64,000 nucleotides of DNA from positions 18,895 to 82,894 of the forward strand of contig DEAL01000016.1 of assembly GCA_002346745.1 (NCBI GenBank), written 5' to 3'. Under the pieces are notes generated by a model that worked only from the letters and a program-made list of their open reading frames with translations, did not search any database and was not told the origin of the DNA. Each line of letters starts with the position of its first letter. Position 1 is the stretch's first letter. Positions 62,800 to 64,000 of this stretch are shown piece after piece. The DNA comes from Candidatus Neomicrothrix sp. UBA2983 (GTDB taxonomy: Bacteria > Actinomycetota > Acidimicrobiia > Acidimicrobiales > MedAcidi-G1). The position numbers and the translations under genes are program-made.

Positions 62800-63923
62800 G
62801 CCCGGTCCTCCTGGGAGAGGCGCTCACCGAAGAGGCCGGTGGGCTTGAACAGGAGGACCGCCACCAGCACGGTGAACGCCACCGCATCCTTGAGCTGTGA
62901 CACGCCGGGGACGCCGAGCGGCTCGAGGAGGACCAGCGGGGCGATCGACTCGGCCGACCCGAGGGCCACGCCACCAGCCATGGCGCCGCCGAGGTTGCCG
63001 ATGCCACCCACGACGGCCGCGGTGAAGGCCTTGATGCCCGGCAGGAAGCCGGTCATGTGCGTGACGCTGCGGAAGAGCAGGCCCCAGAGGATCCCGCCGA
63101 TGCCGGCCATGGCACCGCCGACGGCGAACGTCGTCACGATCGTGCGGTTGACGTTGATGCCCATCAGGGCGGCGATCTCCTTGTCCTCGGCGACCGCACG
63201 CATGGCCTTGCCGGTCTTGGTGCGCTCGACGAGGTACCAGAGGCCGAGCATCGAGAGGATCGCCACCACCAGGACGAGGATCTTGGTGCCGGCGATCTCG
63301 AAGGTCAGGATCGAACGCTGCTTCGAGAGCCACTCCGGCAGGCGGGGGTAGCTCTTCGAGGCCGGGCCGAAGAGGCCCATGACGGCGTTCTGGATGAAGA
63401 ACGACACGCCGATCGAGGTGATCAGCGGGATGAGCCGCGGCGAGTTGCGCAGCGGCCGGTAGGCGACTCGTTCCATCAGCACCGCCGTGACAGTGGAGAC
63501 ACAGATCGCCATGAAGATGACCAGGACCAGGCAGAGCAGGAAGTTGCTCTCCCACATGCCATTGGCGTTGAACTTCTCGGAGGCGACGAAGCCGGTCATC
63601 GACCCGAGCATGAACACCTCGCCGTGGGCGAAGTTGATGAAGCCCAGGACGCCGTACACCATCGAGTAGCCCAGGGCGATGAGGCCGTACATGGCTCCCT
63701 GGGAGAGACCCGACATGATCAGGCCCTTGAACTGGTCGGCCGTGAGGCCCATCGCGTCGGGGTTGCGCCAGCGGGCGAAGGGATTGTCCGGCGCCACCTG
63801 CTGGGCGATGAAGGCCGTCAACCCGACGACGACAAGACCCACCAGGAAGATCCTGATGAAGGTGAGGAACCGGTCGACCTTCGAGACGCGCCTCGCTGCC
63901 TGCCGGTCGGTGGTGGTGGTCAA
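62796..63923 (-). CDS. livH: Branched-chain amino acid ABC transporter permease LivH
   Basis: 375-residue permease with GAMYGLIALGYSMVYGVLGFI, FAHGEVFMLG, a coupling region with GKAMRAVAEDKEIAALMG, and GMGL... replaced by a standard LivH end. TTG start at 63923 is the first start in the frame, with GGGGGAG upstream. First visible gene of the liv operon; a binding-protein gene is expected beyond the window. Confidence 0.92.
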   Translation of the reverse strand: MTTTTDRQAARRVSKVDRFLTFIRIFLVGLVVVGLTAFIAQQVAPDNPFARWRNPDAMGLTADQFKGLIMSGLSQGAMYGLIALGYSMVYGVLGFINFAHGEVFMLGSMTGFVASEKFNANGMWESNFLLCLVLVIFMAICVSTVTAVLMERVAYRPLRNSPRLIPLITSIGVSFFIQNAVMGLFGPASKSYPRLPEWLSKQRSILTFEIAGTKILVLVVAILSMLGLWYLVERTKTGKAMRAVAEDKEIAALMGINVNRTIVTTFAVGGAMAGIGGILWGLLFRSVTHMTGFLPGIKAFTAAVVGGIGNLGGAMAGGVALGSAESIAPLVLLEPLGVPGVSQLKDAVAFTVLVAVLLFKPTGLFGERLSQEDRA

Positions 63924-63939
63924 CGTCGCTGTCTCCCCC

Positions 63940-63959
63940 GGGGCCGGGAGGGCGGCCCC
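63940..63959. other. GC-rich inverted repeat before livH
   Basis: GGGGCCG and CGGCCCC with a six-base loop, in the livH leader or at the end of an upstream gene. There is no T-run on the minus strand; T-rich bases follow only on the plus strand. Confidence 0.35.
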
Positions 63960-64000
63960 GTTCTTCGGTCAGTCGTGGAGAGGGGGCGGGGCCTTGCGGC

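Noticed and set aside
60994..63351. 785-codon plus-strand frame opposite livM and livH
   Set aside because: His/Asp/Glu-rich low-complexity shadow with no motifs; the minus-strand genes carry clear transporter signatures.

Overview
The window is high-GC, densely coded, single-copy bacterial DNA. There are no rRNAs, tRNAs, CRISPR arrays or insertion sequences, and no gap between genes exceeds about 230 bases. Gene content and style suggest a free-living, probably marine actinobacterium, possibly of the Acidimicrobiia. Supporting signs are two F420/LLM-type oxidoreductases, abundant acyl-CoA, SDR and P450 catabolism, frequent GTG starts, apparently leaderless promoters, a DmdA-like DMSP demethylase and a sulfatase. 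The taxonomic placement is inference; no marker gene is present.

The most interesting content is a set of apparent selenoprotein genes, each interrupted by an in-frame TGA that conventional gene calling would treat as a stop. (1) A CPAC thioredoxin-like domain is joined through TGA at 1165 to a domain of unknown function, here called X (signature VNAVMAGC). (2) It is followed by a UGSC-family selenoprotein (TGA at 2576). (3) A second X protein plus UGSC selenoprotein pair lies on the minus strand at 38.5-36.9 kb (TGA at 37118-37120). (4) A SelW-like CxxU protein sits at 12.06 kb (TGA at 12093). All four TGAs are followed by a hairpin whose loop lies about 18-25 nt downstream, where bacterial SECIS elements sit. 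The two UGSC hairpins show one compensatory base-pair change. The duplicated X/UGSC pair is the best candidate for an undescribed system. Selenocysteine machinery (selA, selB, selC, selD) is not in this window.

Layout: 0-6.5 kb, MBL hydrolase (partial), selenoprotein cassette A, mutY, thioredoxin-like protein, LLM oxidoreductase, 2-hydroxyacid dehydrogenase, MauE-like protein. 6.7-12.3 kb, acyl-CoA synthetase, P450, PuuD-like membrane protein, cupredoxin lipoprotein, lipid kinase, selW. 12.4-14.6 kb, katG with lower-GC codon use, possibly acquired. 14.6-20.2 kb, two paralogous ferritin-like diiron proteins bracketing LLM, dienoyl-CoA-reductase-like, enoyl-CoA hydratase and TetR genes. 20.2-22.9 kb, chorismate mutase, acyl-CoA ligase, membrane protein. 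23.0-28.5 kb, a complete Aap-type amino acid ABC transporter. 28.5-36.0 kb, TauD dioxygenase, 3-hydroxyisobutyrate-dehydrogenase-like protein, MBL hydrolase, then a beta-oxidation-like SDR, acyl-CoA dehydrogenase, thiolase and alcohol dehydrogenase operon. 36.0-38.5 kb, SDR and selenoprotein cassette B. 38.5-44.2 kb, sulfatase, DmdA-like protein, amidohydrolase, GMC oxidoreductase. 44.2-46.2 kb, bfr and bfd with an AT-rich iron-box-like site, then an M28-like gene broken by two amber codons. 46.3-53.5 kb, hemolysin III, P450, threonine aldolase, DUF418, PNPOx, NYN-LOTUS, GFA and EamA genes. 53.6-59.3 kb, an SDR, hyuA, hyuB, FAD-oxidase operon. 59.4-63.9 kb, livF-livG-livM-livH.

At least nine genes have TANNNT 6-8 bases before the start codon with no Shine-Dalgarno sequence, implying widespread leaderless transcription. 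All family names come from reading translations and motifs by eye; no database search was possible.
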